Source: Actinomycetes bacterium (GTDB lineage Bacteria > Actinomycetota > Thermoleophilia > Gaiellales > Gaiellaceae). Taken from it: a stretch of 10,300 bases of DNA. The stretch's first letter is position 1. Each line of letters starts with the position of its first letter. The translations under genes were made by a program, and so were the position numbers. Positions 1 through 5,912 of the stretch are shown piece by piece. The stretch is taken from NCBI GenBank assembly GCA_030624785.1, contig JAUXJK010000043.1, forward strand, positions 1 through 10,300, read 5' to 3'. Below the pieces are notes generated by a model. That model was not told the origin of the DNA, did not search any database, and was given only the letters and a program-made list of their open reading frames with translations.

Positions 1-1841
1 GACCTGCCCGGCGACGTCACCGGTTGCTGTGGTTGGCCAGACGGTGAGGTGCCCGTTGGGTGCAAGCCAACCGTCGAAGAATCTGCCGACAAACTGGCTC
101 TCGAGACGCGCTGGCGCGTCGAATCGATAGAGCGAGAGCCCGCCGAACTCGCCAACAACGACGCCCGTCCTGAAGGACATCGTTGAGGCGTATCCATCGA
201 CGAGAAGCCAATCCGAGACGGGGTTTCCATCGTCGCGCAATGTTCCATCAGCATCGATTGAGCCTGCAGCGACCGCGTAGTTGTCGAACGGTTTCGCTTC
301 GGGAAGTAGCACAACTCGATCAACGGAGCGGTTCCAGAATAGTGTCTCGTGGGCGACTGCGACGCGTCCGTCCTTGGCCCAGAGAAGCGGCGCCTGGTCG
401 ACGTCCAGGCGGTCGATCCATGAGGGGGAGCCACCAACGAAGTCGCGCTGGGCGCGCAGCGCGTTGCCGCGGTCGAAGGCGACGGCACTTGCCGAGGTTG
501 CCACGCCCACGATAAGGGCGCCGATCCAGAGCATCCGGAGGCCCGCGGTTCCGCTGCGATACGCGAAAAGCATTGCGACACAACCGAGAATCGACGCTGC
601 GGCCACGACTGCTGAGGCCGTGCCGACATCGGCGAGGAGGTTCTCGAGGCCTCCCAGTGCGCGAAGAAATACCGCGTCCGTCTTTCCGTCGGCGGCGCTG
701 TAGCGCGAAAGCGGCACGAGCAGCGCCACGAGTCCGAGCCCGGTGACGAGAGCCGCATACCATCGAGCCCCAGGCGCCCGCGGCAGAGCCACGTACCGAA
801 AGAGATCGCAAGCAGTGGACTGAGGTAGAAGACGTAGCGTTCGTGAAGGTCGGCCGTGATCGTGTTCGAAACAAACCCGGCTTGCGCGAGCAGTCCTAGC
901 CCGAGCAGGAGCGTAAGAACGCACACGGTTCCCTCAGCTCGGGATTTCGGTTGAGCGATTCCAACAACCAGTCCGATGAGAGCGCCTGGAATCACAAGCC
1001 AGCCGGTTGCGTAGGCGAGAACGAGCGCTGTCGGCGCGGCCCACGACGCGATACCGATCGGATCGAGATTCAGCTTGAGCGCTCCTGAATACGGTCCGAG
1101 TTGGCCGGTGCCGAGCAACACAGCACCGAGTGCGAGTGACGCGGCAGCAACCGAGGAAACCAGCCACTGCTCTCGAATCGTACGAATCAGTCGCCGCTCG
1201 CGAAGGCCTACGACGAGGATTGTCGCGAGTGCAGCGATCGGTACGACGACGAGCTGGAAGCGAGCCAGCGTCGTCAGACCGAGGAGCGAGAGGAGTGCGA
1301 GTTGGTTCAGCGCGCCGGGCTGCTGAATGGCGCGTACGCATGCCCAGACCGAGGCCAGCACGAGCGGGTAGGCGAGCGGCTCGGCTACGAGCCAGCTCGA
1401 GAGCAATAGGTCGGGAACGAGCAAGGCTGACCCTGCCACGAGCAACGCCCAAGTACGCGGCAGGTCGAGCTGGCGGGCTATGGCGAACGCGGGAAGGGCC
1501 GCGAGCGACATGAGCGCCGCGTCGAACGCCTGAATGGCGCGGAATGCGGTTTCGACATCGTCGATCAGCCAGAAGGGGGCCGTGAGCAGAGGATGTAGGA
1601 GCGATGGGAAGCCTGAGAATGCGTCTCGCACGAGCGGGCCGCTTCCCTCTGCAATGGAGCGCCCGAGTTCTGCGTACAGATACTCATCTGGAAAGAAGGT
1701 CGGTGTGGCGCGCACCCATCCTGCTGCGAGGCGTCCGAGAAAGCTGAGGACGATGATGCCTCCGAGGAGCTGCGCCGTACCGACATCGGAGAGGTCGAAG
1801 AGACGCGCCCGTGGCGCGCGGGAGCTGATCGCCGTTGACAC
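1..1841 (-). CDS. GT-C-type membrane glycosyltransferase-like protein, frameshifted and partial (3' end outside window)
   Basis: A polytopic membrane protein that begins at a GTG (1841-1839), 52 bases after the dehydrogenase stop; no clear Shine-Dalgarno is visible. The N-terminal part has a first hydrophobic segment, then a periplasmic-side acidic motif in TFFPDEYLYAELGRSIAE, as in GT-C fold (family 39/ArnT-like) enzymes that use lipid-linked sugars. Many hydrophobic helices follow, with LAEPLAY-like and TTLARFQ segments and the ERYVFYLSPLL motif near 842-807. From about 790 downward the sensible protein continues in another minus frame (RAPGARWYAALVTGLGL, more helices, then a soluble C-terminal domain with WIDRLD and FWNRSVDRVVLLP). 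One base therefore appears to be missing near 770-800. The C-terminal domain runs past base 1. At least about 610 residues are present. The acceptor, donor and product are unknown. It lies in a minus-strand pair with the dehydrogenase, near a GT4 gene. Family assignment rests on topology and motifs only. Confidence 0.7.
   Translation of the reverse strand, partial: MSTAISSRAPRARLFDLSDVGTAQLLGGIIVLSFLGRLAAGWVRATPTFFPDEYLYAELGRSIAEGSGPLVRDAFSGFPSLLHPLLTAPFWLIDDVETAFRAIQAFDAALMSLAALPAFAIARQLDLPRTWALLVAGSALLVPDLLLSSWLVAEPLAYPLVLASVWACVRAIQQPGALNQLALLSLLGLTTLARFQLVVVPIAALATILVVGLRERRLIRTIREQWLVSSVAAASLALGAVLLGTGQLGPYSGALKLNLDPIGIASWAAPTALVLAYATGWLVIPGALIGLVVGIAQPKSRAEGTVCVLTLLLGLGLLAQAGFVSNTITADLHERYVFYLSPLLAISFGTWLCRGRLGLDGMRLSSPGSDSWRCSCRFRATAPPTERRTRYFFAHWEASRTSSPMSARPQQSWPQRRFSVVSQCFSRIAAEPRASGCSGSAPLSWAWQPRQVPSPSTAATRCAPSATSLVAPPHGSTAWTSTRRRFSGPRTDASQSPTRHYSGTAPLIELCYFPKRNRSTTTRSLQAQSMLMEHCATMETPSRIGFSSMDTPQRCPSGRASLLASSAGSRSIDSTRQRVSRASLSADSSTVGLHPTGTSPSGQPQQPVTSPGR
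770..800 (-). other. Single-base frameshift inside the GT-C-like gene
   Basis: Upstream of this point (higher coordinates) the membrane-protein reading has its lowest codon base at a multiple of 3, giving RYVFYLSPLLAISFGTWL. Downstream it reads in the next frame, giving ALPRAPGARWYAALVTGLGL. Each frame turns into Arg/Ser-rich nonsense on the other side. The two readings join naturally as GTWL-ALPRAP if one base is missing at about 783-792. No slippery heptamer is visible, so programmed frameshifting is unlikely. It is either a real disabling mutation or a base lost in sequencing or assembly. Confidence 0.75.
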
Positions 1842-1893
1842 CCTGAATTCATCGGCCAGGGCGCCTCGGCGCTTGATCGTGCTGCCCGTAGGC

Positions 1894-2757
1894 CTAGTCG
1901 GTGCGAAGTCGATGCAACGCGCTGATATCGAGCTCGCCGTGGCCTTGCTGAACGAGTAGCTCGGCCAGCTCGATGACGCGCTCCACGCACGGAAGCTCCA
2001 CGCCTAGTCGGTCGCCGAGCTCTGCGGCCATCCTCAGATCCTTGAGCATGGTGTTGACGTGCGCGTGTGGCGCATAGTCACGGGCAATCATTCTCTGACC
2101 CTGTGCTCGAAGCGGCCGAGTGTCCGCAGAGCCTCCGCGGACAGCTTCGCCAACCAGTATCGGATCAAGTCCCGCACGCTCTGCGAGCGCGAGCCCCTCG
2201 GCAACCGCTTCGATGAGCACGCCGACCATCGTTTGGTTGACAAGCTTCGTCGTGTGGCCGGCACCAGGCCCGCCCACGTGAGTGACGTTGGAGCCGAGCG
2301 CGCCAAGTATCGGCTTCACACGTGCCACGTGCGTTGCGTCGCCGCCGACCATGATCGCGAGCTCGCCCTGCTTCGCTCCTTCCGGACCACCGGAAACAGG
2401 CGCATCAACCCAGCCGATCCCACGAGCGGCAAGTCGGGCCGCATGACGCTCTGAGCGCCAGGGCTCGGAGCTTCCCATGTCAACGACGATCTGGCTGCGC
2501 CGGAGGATCGGTTCAATGGCCGAGAGCACCTCGTCGACCGCTGTTGAGTCCGAAAGCAGGAAGACGATGATCGGAGCGTCGCAGGCAGTCTCCAGATCTG
2601 ACGCGAGGGAAAGCTCGCGTGGGAGGTCGTCGCGCGGGGTTCGATTCCACGCAACAACGTTGAATCCCACCTGCTGAAGTCGCACGACGCTCGCTCGCCC
2701 CATCAACCCGAGCCCGAGCAACGCAACGTCGCGAACAAGGGGCAGCGAATCGCTCAT
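1894..2757 (-). CDS. NAD(P)-dependent beta-hydroxyacid dehydrogenase (3-hydroxyisobutyrate dehydrogenase family)
   Basis: A full-length 287-residue member of the 3-hydroxyisobutyrate/6-phosphogluconate dehydrogenase-like family (usual length about 290). The N-terminal Rossmann fold shows GLGLMG at residues 15-20. The substrate-binding loop is DAPVSGG at 118-124, followed by EGAKQGELAIMVGGD. The catalytic lysine is K171 in GHTTKLVNQ, and a conserved KDL lies at 239-241 in the C-terminal helical domain. These enzymes oxidise or reduce short beta-hydroxyacids or semialdehydes in the cytosol; the substrate here (3-hydroxyisobutyrate, tartronate semialdehyde, glyoxylate or another) cannot be read from sequence. 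The ATG at 2757-2755 is chosen because homology to the dinucleotide fold begins right after it; the same frame is open to 3063, but that stretch is antisense to the GT4 gene and Arg-rich. MGSSEP replaces the more common STxxP motif. It is divergent from the GT4 gene and 52 bases upstream of the GT-C-like gene. Confidence 0.88.
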   Translation of the reverse strand: MSDSLPLVRDVALLGLGLMGRASVVRLQQVGFNVVAWNRTPRDDLPRELSLASDLETACDAPIIVFLLSDSTAVDEVLSAIEPILRRSQIVVDMGSSEPWRSERHAARLAARGIGWVDAPVSGGPEGAKQGELAIMVGGDATHVARVKPILGALGSNVTHVGGPGAGHTTKLVNQTMVGVLIEAVAEGLALAERAGLDPILVGEAVRGGSADTRPLRAQGQRMIARDYAPHAHVNTMLKDLRMAAELGDRLGVELPCVERVIELAELLVQQGHGELDISALHRLRTD

Positions 2758-2816
2758 TCCGGTCGGCGCACCACGAGGGATCAACTCTAGAGGCGTCGGA
2801 CCGCGACAATGCATTC
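2758..2816. promoter_or_regulatory. Divergent 59-base gap between dehydrogenase and GT4 genes
   Basis: Both genes must be initiated from this gap or from within each other. On the plus strand a -10-like GACAAT lies at 2805-2810, six bases before the GTG at 2817, and no Shine-Dalgarno is present. That would fit a leaderless transcript, which is common in actinobacteria. A matching -35 is poor (TCAACT, 2781-2786, 18-base spacer). On the minus strand a weak TTGTCG (2804-2809) is seen without a good -10. The assignment is tentative. Confidence 0.3.
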
Positions 2817-3848
2817 GTGCGCATCCTTCTCGTCTCACAGATGTACCCGGGTCCCGACGATCCCGAGCTTGGAATCTTCGTTCGCCAACTCGAAGGCGAG
2901 CTGCTCGCGTTGGGGCACGACATCGATCGCGCCGTCTTGGAAGGGCGAGGCGGCGGGGTTCTCCGACACCTGAAGCTCGCGCGGCGCGCCTGGGCGCGCG
3001 CGGGCGAAACGGAACCAGATGTTGTCTACGGGCATTTCCTATTTCCTGCGTGTGCGTCCGCACTCGTGGCTGCCCGCCGAGCCGGCGCTCCGCTGGTCGC
3101 GACGGCCCATGGACGGGATGTACGCAATATCGGTTCGATCAGAGGTGTAGGCAGCGCGACCGAGTGGGTCATGCGGAACGCAGCGACGACGATCGCCGTC
3201 TCCGAGTTCCTTCGACGCGAGCTAGAAGCCAAACTCCCGGATGTGTCAGACAACATCGAAGTGATCGACTGCGGCGTCGATCTGACACGTTTTCACATGC
3301 GAGATGCCACGGTTGCTCGAGCACAACTTGCGTGGGAGGGTGAAGGGCCCTTCTACGTGCACGTCGGCACACTGGATGAGCGAAAGAATGTGGTGCGTCT
3401 GGCCGATGCGTTCGCATCGCTGGGAGCGGGACAGCTGGCGTTTGTCGGTGACGGCCCACTCCGCTCGCAGCTTGAAGGGCGAGAGCGTGTTCGTGTTGTC
3501 GGACGGGTGCCACACGAGGATGTCGGTGAGTGGATAGCAGCGGCAGATGTCGTCTGCCAACCAAGTGTGATCGAGCCGTTCGGCCTCGCCATCCTCGAAG
3601 CGATGGCGAGCGGTCGCACCGTTGTTGCTACTCGTATCGGCGGTCCGGCGGAGTTCGTCTCGCCCGAAGCTGGAGTCCTTGTCGATCCCCTACAGGTCGA
3701 CGATATTGCGAGCGGCATGCGCTCCGCGGCTACCTTCGGCTCGCCCAACACGCGAGCGCGAGAAACTGCGAGCAAGCACGCCGTCAATGTTCAGGCGCGG
3801 CGCATTGCGGAAGTGCTCGAGCGCGCAGCGCACGCCGCCTCGGCCTAG
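2817..3848 (+). CDS. Glycosyltransferase family 4 (GT-B fold)
   Basis: A full-length 343-residue GT-B fold retaining glycosyltransferase. It transfers a sugar from a nucleotide-sugar donor to a glycan or lipid acceptor at the inner face of the membrane. The N-terminal Rossmann domain begins MRILLVSQMYPGPDDPELGIFV and has the acceptor-side motifs PDVVYGHFLFP (about 67-76) and TAHGRDV (96-102). The C-terminal donor-binding domain shows HVGTLDERKN (182-191), FVGDGPL and, near the end, the family EX7E signature: E253 and E261 in EPFGLAILEAMASG, followed by IGGPAEFV. No membrane segment or signal peptide is present. The start is a GTG that puts the first beta strand right at the N-terminus. The neighbouring GT-C-like membrane gene suggests a role in a surface polysaccharide or glycolipid. 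The N-terminus recalls TuaC-like enzymes, but the specific product is not assignable. Confidence 0.9.
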   Translation: MRILLVSQMYPGPDDPELGIFVRQLEGELLALGHDIDRAVLEGRGGGVLRHLKLARRAWARAGETEPDVVYGHFLFPACASALVAARRAGAPLVATAHGRDVRNIGSIRGVGSATEWVMRNAATTIAVSEFLRRELEAKLPDVSDNIEVIDCGVDLTRFHMRDATVARAQLAWEGEGPFYVHVGTLDERKNVVRLADAFASLGAGQLAFVGDGPLRSQLEGRERVRVVGRVPHEDVGEWIAAADVVCQPSVIEPFGLAILEAMASGRTVVATRIGGPAEFVSPEAGVLVDPLQVDDIASGMRSAATFGSPNTRARETASKHAVNVQARRIAEVLERAAHAASA

Positions 3849-3915
3849 CTGAAAGAGGCGGAATCCCAGATTGCGGCAGGGAAGACGGTTGTCGCGCAGA
3901 AGCTATGCTTCGCCG

Positions 3916-4134
3916 ATGCTCGCCGTACTTTCTGTCTGGCACATTCTCGTGTCGATTTCTCTCGTCGTTCTCATCCTGATGCACTCGGGGCGCGATACAG
4001 GCTTCTCTGGCTTTGGATTCACGCCGCAGTCGCAGGGTGGCCAGCACGTCGTCGAGCGCAACTTGACCCGCCTCACGGTCGTGGTTGCGACGATCTTCGC
4101 CGCCAACACAGTCGGCCTCTTCTACCTGCTCTAG
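3916..4134 (+). CDS. secG: SecG, preprotein translocase subunit
   Basis: A 72-residue protein, the normal size for SecG, the small accessory subunit of the SecYEG channel that assists SecA-driven export across the cytoplasmic membrane. It has two membrane segments (about residues 3-22 and 52-71). The typical linker lies between them: LVVLILMHSGRDTGFSGFGF (residues 16-35), i.e. the conserved end of helix 1 followed by the Gly-rich cytosolic loop. The ATG at 3916 is chosen because it places helix 1 at the very N-terminus. The frame is open back to 3871, but that extension is Arg-rich and unlike SecG. It follows the GT4 gene by 67 bases on the same strand and converges on a tRNA-Leu gene. Confidence 0.93.
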   Translation: MLAVLSVWHILVSISLVVLILMHSGRDTGFSGFGFTPQSQGGQHVVERNLTRLTVVVATIFAANTVGLFYLL

Positions 4135-4148
4135 ACCCTCAACGCAGA

Positions 4149-4172
4149 GCGCCCCCGAATGCTCGAGGGCGC
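4149..4172. terminator. Hairpin between convergent secG and tRNA-Leu
   Basis: GCGCCC (4149-4154) pairs with GGGCGC (4167-4172), and CGA (4156-4158) with TCG (4163-4165) after one C/A mismatch, closing a four-base loop. It sits 14 bases after the secG stop and 8 bases beyond the tRNA 3' end, so it is placed to stop transcription from both sides. There is no run of T on either strand, so intrinsic termination would be weak or Rho-assisted. Confidence 0.55.
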
Positions 4173-4180
4173 CCTAGTCA

Positions 4181-4266
<86 letters not shown>

Positions 4267-4278
4267 GTTGACTAGCGC

Positions 4279-4307
4279 ATTCTAGACCATCACCCTGGGT
4301 TTGTCGC
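4279..4307 (-). promoter_or_regulatory. Sigma-70-type promoter of the tRNA-Leu gene
   Basis: On the minus strand, TAGAAT (4284-4279, five of six matches to TATAAT) lies 17 bases downstream of GCGACA (4307-4302, four of six matches to TTGACA). The -10 box ends 12 bases before the mature tRNA 5' end at 4266, leaving room for a short 5' leader to be cut by RNase P. Confidence 0.6.
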
Positions 4308-4314
4308 GGTCGGG

Positions 4315-4349
4315 TTGACGTCGTCCGAAACCGCAGGTACCTTATACGA
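4315..4349 (+). promoter_or_regulatory. Probable lexA promoter
   Basis: TTGACG (4315-4320) is a good -35 element pointing toward lexA. The -10 is less clear: TACCTT (4338-4343) has the right 17-base spacing but a poor match, whereas TATACG (4344-4349) matches better but is too far away. Either choice puts the LexA box at or just after the -10 region, so LexA binding would block polymerase. It faces away from the tRNA promoter; the two -35 boxes are only seven bases apart. Confidence 0.4.
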
Positions 4350-4360
4350 ACACTTGTTCG
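4347..4360. promoter_or_regulatory. LexA operator (SOS box)
   Basis: CGAAC-ACTT-GTTCG is a perfect inverted repeat that matches the SOS box of Gram-positive bacteria and actinobacteria (CGAAC-N4-GTTCG). It lies 23 bases before the lexA start codon, in the position expected for autorepression. DNA damage would relieve it through RecA-stimulated LexA self-cleavage. Confidence 0.92.
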
Positions 4361-4382
4361 GTTTCCGATAGAAGGAACGACG

Positions 4383-5009
4383 ATGCAATCCAAGCGGCAG
4401 CAAGAGATCTACGATTTCGTCCTTCGCTACAGCCGCCGCCACGGCTACCCGCCGACCGTGCGAGAGATTGGGGCAGAAGTGGGTCTTGCGTCTCCCTCGA
4501 CGGTTCACGGTCACCTCGCGAAGCTTGAGCAGGCTGGATATCTACGTCGCGATCCGACCAAGCCACGAGCCCTCGAGCTCGTAGGCCGTCAGCGCGAACC
4601 AAACGAGAGCGAGCAACGCGTCTCCGTTCTTCCGCTCGTTGGTCAGATCGCCGCCGGCGGGCCCCTCCTGGCTGAGGAGAACATTGAGGATTACGTCGCG
4701 GTACCCGAGCCGCTCTCGCGCCCTGAGAATGACGAGTTCTTGCTTCGGATCAAGGGCGAGAGCATGCGTGACGCCGGGATCCTCGATAGCGACTACGTCG
4801 TAGTGCGGCGGCAGTCGAGCGCGGAGAACGGCGAGATTGTCGCGGCGCTGGTCGGAGCTGACGAGGCGGCTGACGAAGCCACGGTCAAGCGATTCTTTGC
4901 CGACGCCGATCGCATTCGCCTCGAACCGGAGAACCCCGACTATTCAACGATCTACGCTGATCATGTCTCGATTCTGGGCAAAGTAACGGGCGTGTTTCGC
5001 AGGCTATGA
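4383..5009 (+). CDS. lexA: LexA, SOS-response repressor and self-cleaving protease
   Basis: A full-length 208-residue LexA. The N-terminal winged helix-turn-helix (about 1-65) contains GYPPTVREIGAEVGLASPST (21-40) followed by VHGHLAKLEQAGYLRRDPTKPRALEL. The C-terminal S24-type domain has the cleavage site A91-G92 in GQIAAGGP, the catalytic serine S127 in KGESM, and the general-base lysine K169 in ATVKRF. The domain ends with the usual strand ILGKVTGVFRRL. LexA dimers bind SOS boxes and repress DNA-repair genes; RecA filaments trigger cleavage at Ala-Gly. The start is supported by a strong Shine-Dalgarno, GAAGGAA (4371-4377), five bases before the ATG. A perfect LexA operator upstream indicates autoregulation. 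All catalytic residues are present. Confidence 0.98.
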   Translation: MQSKRQQEIYDFVLRYSRRHGYPPTVREIGAEVGLASPSTVHGHLAKLEQAGYLRRDPTKPRALELVGRQREPNESEQRVSVLPLVGQIAAGGPLLAEENIEDYVAVPEPLSRPENDEFLLRIKGESMRDAGILDSDYVVVRRQSSAENGEIVAALVGADEAADEATVKRFFADADRIRLEPENPDYSTIYADHVSILGKVTGVFRRL

Positions 5010-5368
5010 GTCGGCGACCCGCATTGGGCGTGCGCGGTCGCAATCAGCTTGCGATGTCCTTGCGTATTGAGCAAGGACATCAGCGGCGTGCGGTGAGCCC
5101 GCGTCGTCTGAACGGCCAACTCCCCGGCCATTCAGCGACGCGGGCAACCGCTAACACTCGGATTGAACGCTGCTCAGGTGGTGCGAGCGAGTCCCTCGAG
5201 GACGCAATCGTCGCGCTGCTTGATGGAGCGAGTGAGGAGTGTCTCGTCTGCGAGGGCGAGATAGTGAGGCGGGCCGACGATGGTGCGCTTGTCTGTGGCA
5301 CCTGCGCGTCGACGTTGCAGCCGGCTCCATTTGGCGCACAAAGTGTCGCTCAACTCGGCGCCGCCTAG
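5006..5368 (+). CDS. Small CxxC-x14-CxxC (zinc-ribbon-like) protein after lexA
   Basis: The reading frame opens at an ATG that overlaps the lexA stop (ATGA), which would allow translational coupling, and encodes up to 120 residues. The second half looks like real protein: SLEDAIVALLDGASEECLVC, then C79-x2-C82 and C97-x2-C100, a spacing suited to one structural zinc ion. The first 55 residues are Arg-rich, low in structure and contain an 11-bp hairpin (5053-5081), so the true start may be later, for example the in-frame GTG at 5093. From memory, some Thermoleophilia-type actinobacteria carry a small LE(D/E)xIVxAxxG...CPxCxG...C..CGSxL protein next to lexA; this would be a shortened relative. 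No function is known. Possible roles include a metal-binding accessory or an SOS-linked regulator, but nothing in the sequence decides. Confidence 0.5.
   Translation: MSRRPALGVRGRNQLAMSLRIEQGHQRRAVSPRRLNGQLPGHSATRATANTRIERCSGGASESLEDAIVALLDGASEECLVCEGEIVRRADDGALVCGTCASTLQPAPFGAQSVAQLGAA
5053..5081 (+). terminator. Perfect 11-bp hairpin shortly after lexA
   Basis: GATGTCCTTGC (5053-5063) and GCAAGGACATC (5071-5081) form an 11-bp perfect stem with a seven-base loop, 44 bases after the lexA stop. No U-run follows, so it is not a classical intrinsic terminator. It may be a weak lexA terminator, a processing or stability element, or an attenuator for the small downstream gene. The in-frame ATG at 5054 would be buried in the stem. 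Confidence 0.5.
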
Positions 5369-5400
5369 CTCTCCGTTCGCGACACGATCGGCAGCGCGAC

Positions 5401-5406
5401 TACAAT
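5401..5406 (+). promoter_or_regulatory. -10 box of the RNase P RNA gene
   Basis: TACAAT matches five of six bases of the TATAAT consensus and lies five to seven bases before the predicted RNA start (about 5411-5413). No good -35 is present at 16-19 bases upstream (best is around TTCGCG, 5376-5381), so this promoter is probably helped by other contacts. Confidence 0.55.
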
Positions 5407-5410
5407 GGGT

Positions 5411-5766
5411 GATGCAGGCCGGGTGGCCGCGAGCCGCTCACGCGGTTCGAGGAAAGTCCGGACACCGCAGGGCAGGGCGCTGGGGCAACTCCCAGGCGGC
5501 GAAAGCCGACGGACAGTGGCACAGAAAACACACCGCCGAACGCGATCCTCGCAAGAGGTCGGCGTGGTAAGGGTGAAAAGGTGGGGTAAGAGCCCACCAG
5601 CGTCATGGCGACATGGCGGCTTGCTAAACCCCGCTCGGTGCAAGGCGAACAGGCCCCGCTACGAGGCAGCTCGTCCAGGGGCCGGGTAGCTGCTCGCGCC
5701 GCCGAGCAATCGGTGGCCTAGATGGATGGTCACCCAAGACAGAATCCGGCTTACAGGCCTGCTAAC
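5411..5766 (+). ncRNA. rnpB: RNase P RNA (catalytic RNA, bacterial type A)
   Basis: This RNA is the catalytic part of RNase P, which trims the 5' leaders of precursor tRNAs with its small protein partner RnpA. The ends pair as helix P1: GCAGGCC (5414-5420) with GGCCTGC (5756-5762). The universally conserved core is clear: GAGGAAAGTCCGGAC (about 5449-5463) near the 5' side, GGGTAAGAGCCCACC in the middle (about 5584-5598), GCAAGG at 5640-5645, and GACAGAATCCGGCTTA near the 3' end (about 5738-5753), where the two P4 strands meet. Helix P15 is GCGG/CCGC (5616-5619 with 5631-5634) around an 11-base loop, the same loop length as I recall for E. coli. The loop carries GCT (5623-5625) where the tRNA-CCA-binding GGU is normal. 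It has its own -10 box and terminator. The exact 5' and 3' ends are uncertain by a few bases. Confidence 0.96.
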
Positions 5767-5794
5767 GGAAAGCCCCGCAATTACGGGGCTTTCC
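5767..5794 (+). terminator. Intrinsic terminator of the RNase P RNA gene
   Basis: GGAAAGCCCCG (5767-5777) pairs perfectly with CGGGGCTTTCC (5784-5794) around a six-base loop, starting five bases after helix P1 closes. The T-rich part of the downstream arm and the A-rich part of the upstream arm are typical of a GC-rich terminator that may also work for transcription arriving from the minus strand (hyuB). Confidence 0.88.
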
Positions 5795-5835
5795 CATTCA
5801 GTAGGTTGGTGAGGTGGGTCTCGGTTCGAGGGAAC

Positions 5836-5855
5836 GTTCACGTGTCGCTGTGAAC
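5836..5855 (-). terminator. Weak hairpin downstream of hyuB
   Basis: GTTCAC (5836-5841) and GTGAAC (5850-5855) form a 6-bp stem with an eight-base loop, 58 bases beyond the hyuB stop on the minus strand. No T-run follows. It is the only inverted repeat I see between the RNase P terminator and hyuB; the rest of 5795-5912 holds nothing recognisable. Confidence 0.25.
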
Positions 5856-5912
5856 TCGTCAACTGTTTGATCGCTGCGTCCGAGTAGCAACGCCGTGTAG
5901 CAGGCGACTGGC

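Noticed and set aside
320..874. Apparent minus-strand ORFs at 320-874, 934-1452 and 1565-1990
   Set aside because: They are off-frame shadows of the GT-C-like gene, with Arg/Ser-rich translations that lack hydrophobic helices.
2758..3063. N-terminal extension of the dehydrogenase to an upstream start at 3063
   Set aside because: The extra 100 or so residues are antisense to the GT4 gene, Arg-rich and unrelated to the family, whose dinucleotide fold begins right after the ATG at 2757.
3871..3915. Longer SecG beginning at 3871
   Set aside because: The 15 extra residues are basic and unlike SecG, which begins directly with its first membrane helix; the ATG at 3916 gives the normal length.
5832..5839. 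GAACGTTC palindrome as a second LexA or regulator site
   Set aside because: The half-sites touch, whereas the LexA box needs four bases between GAAC and GTTC; an 8-base palindrome alone is weak evidence.
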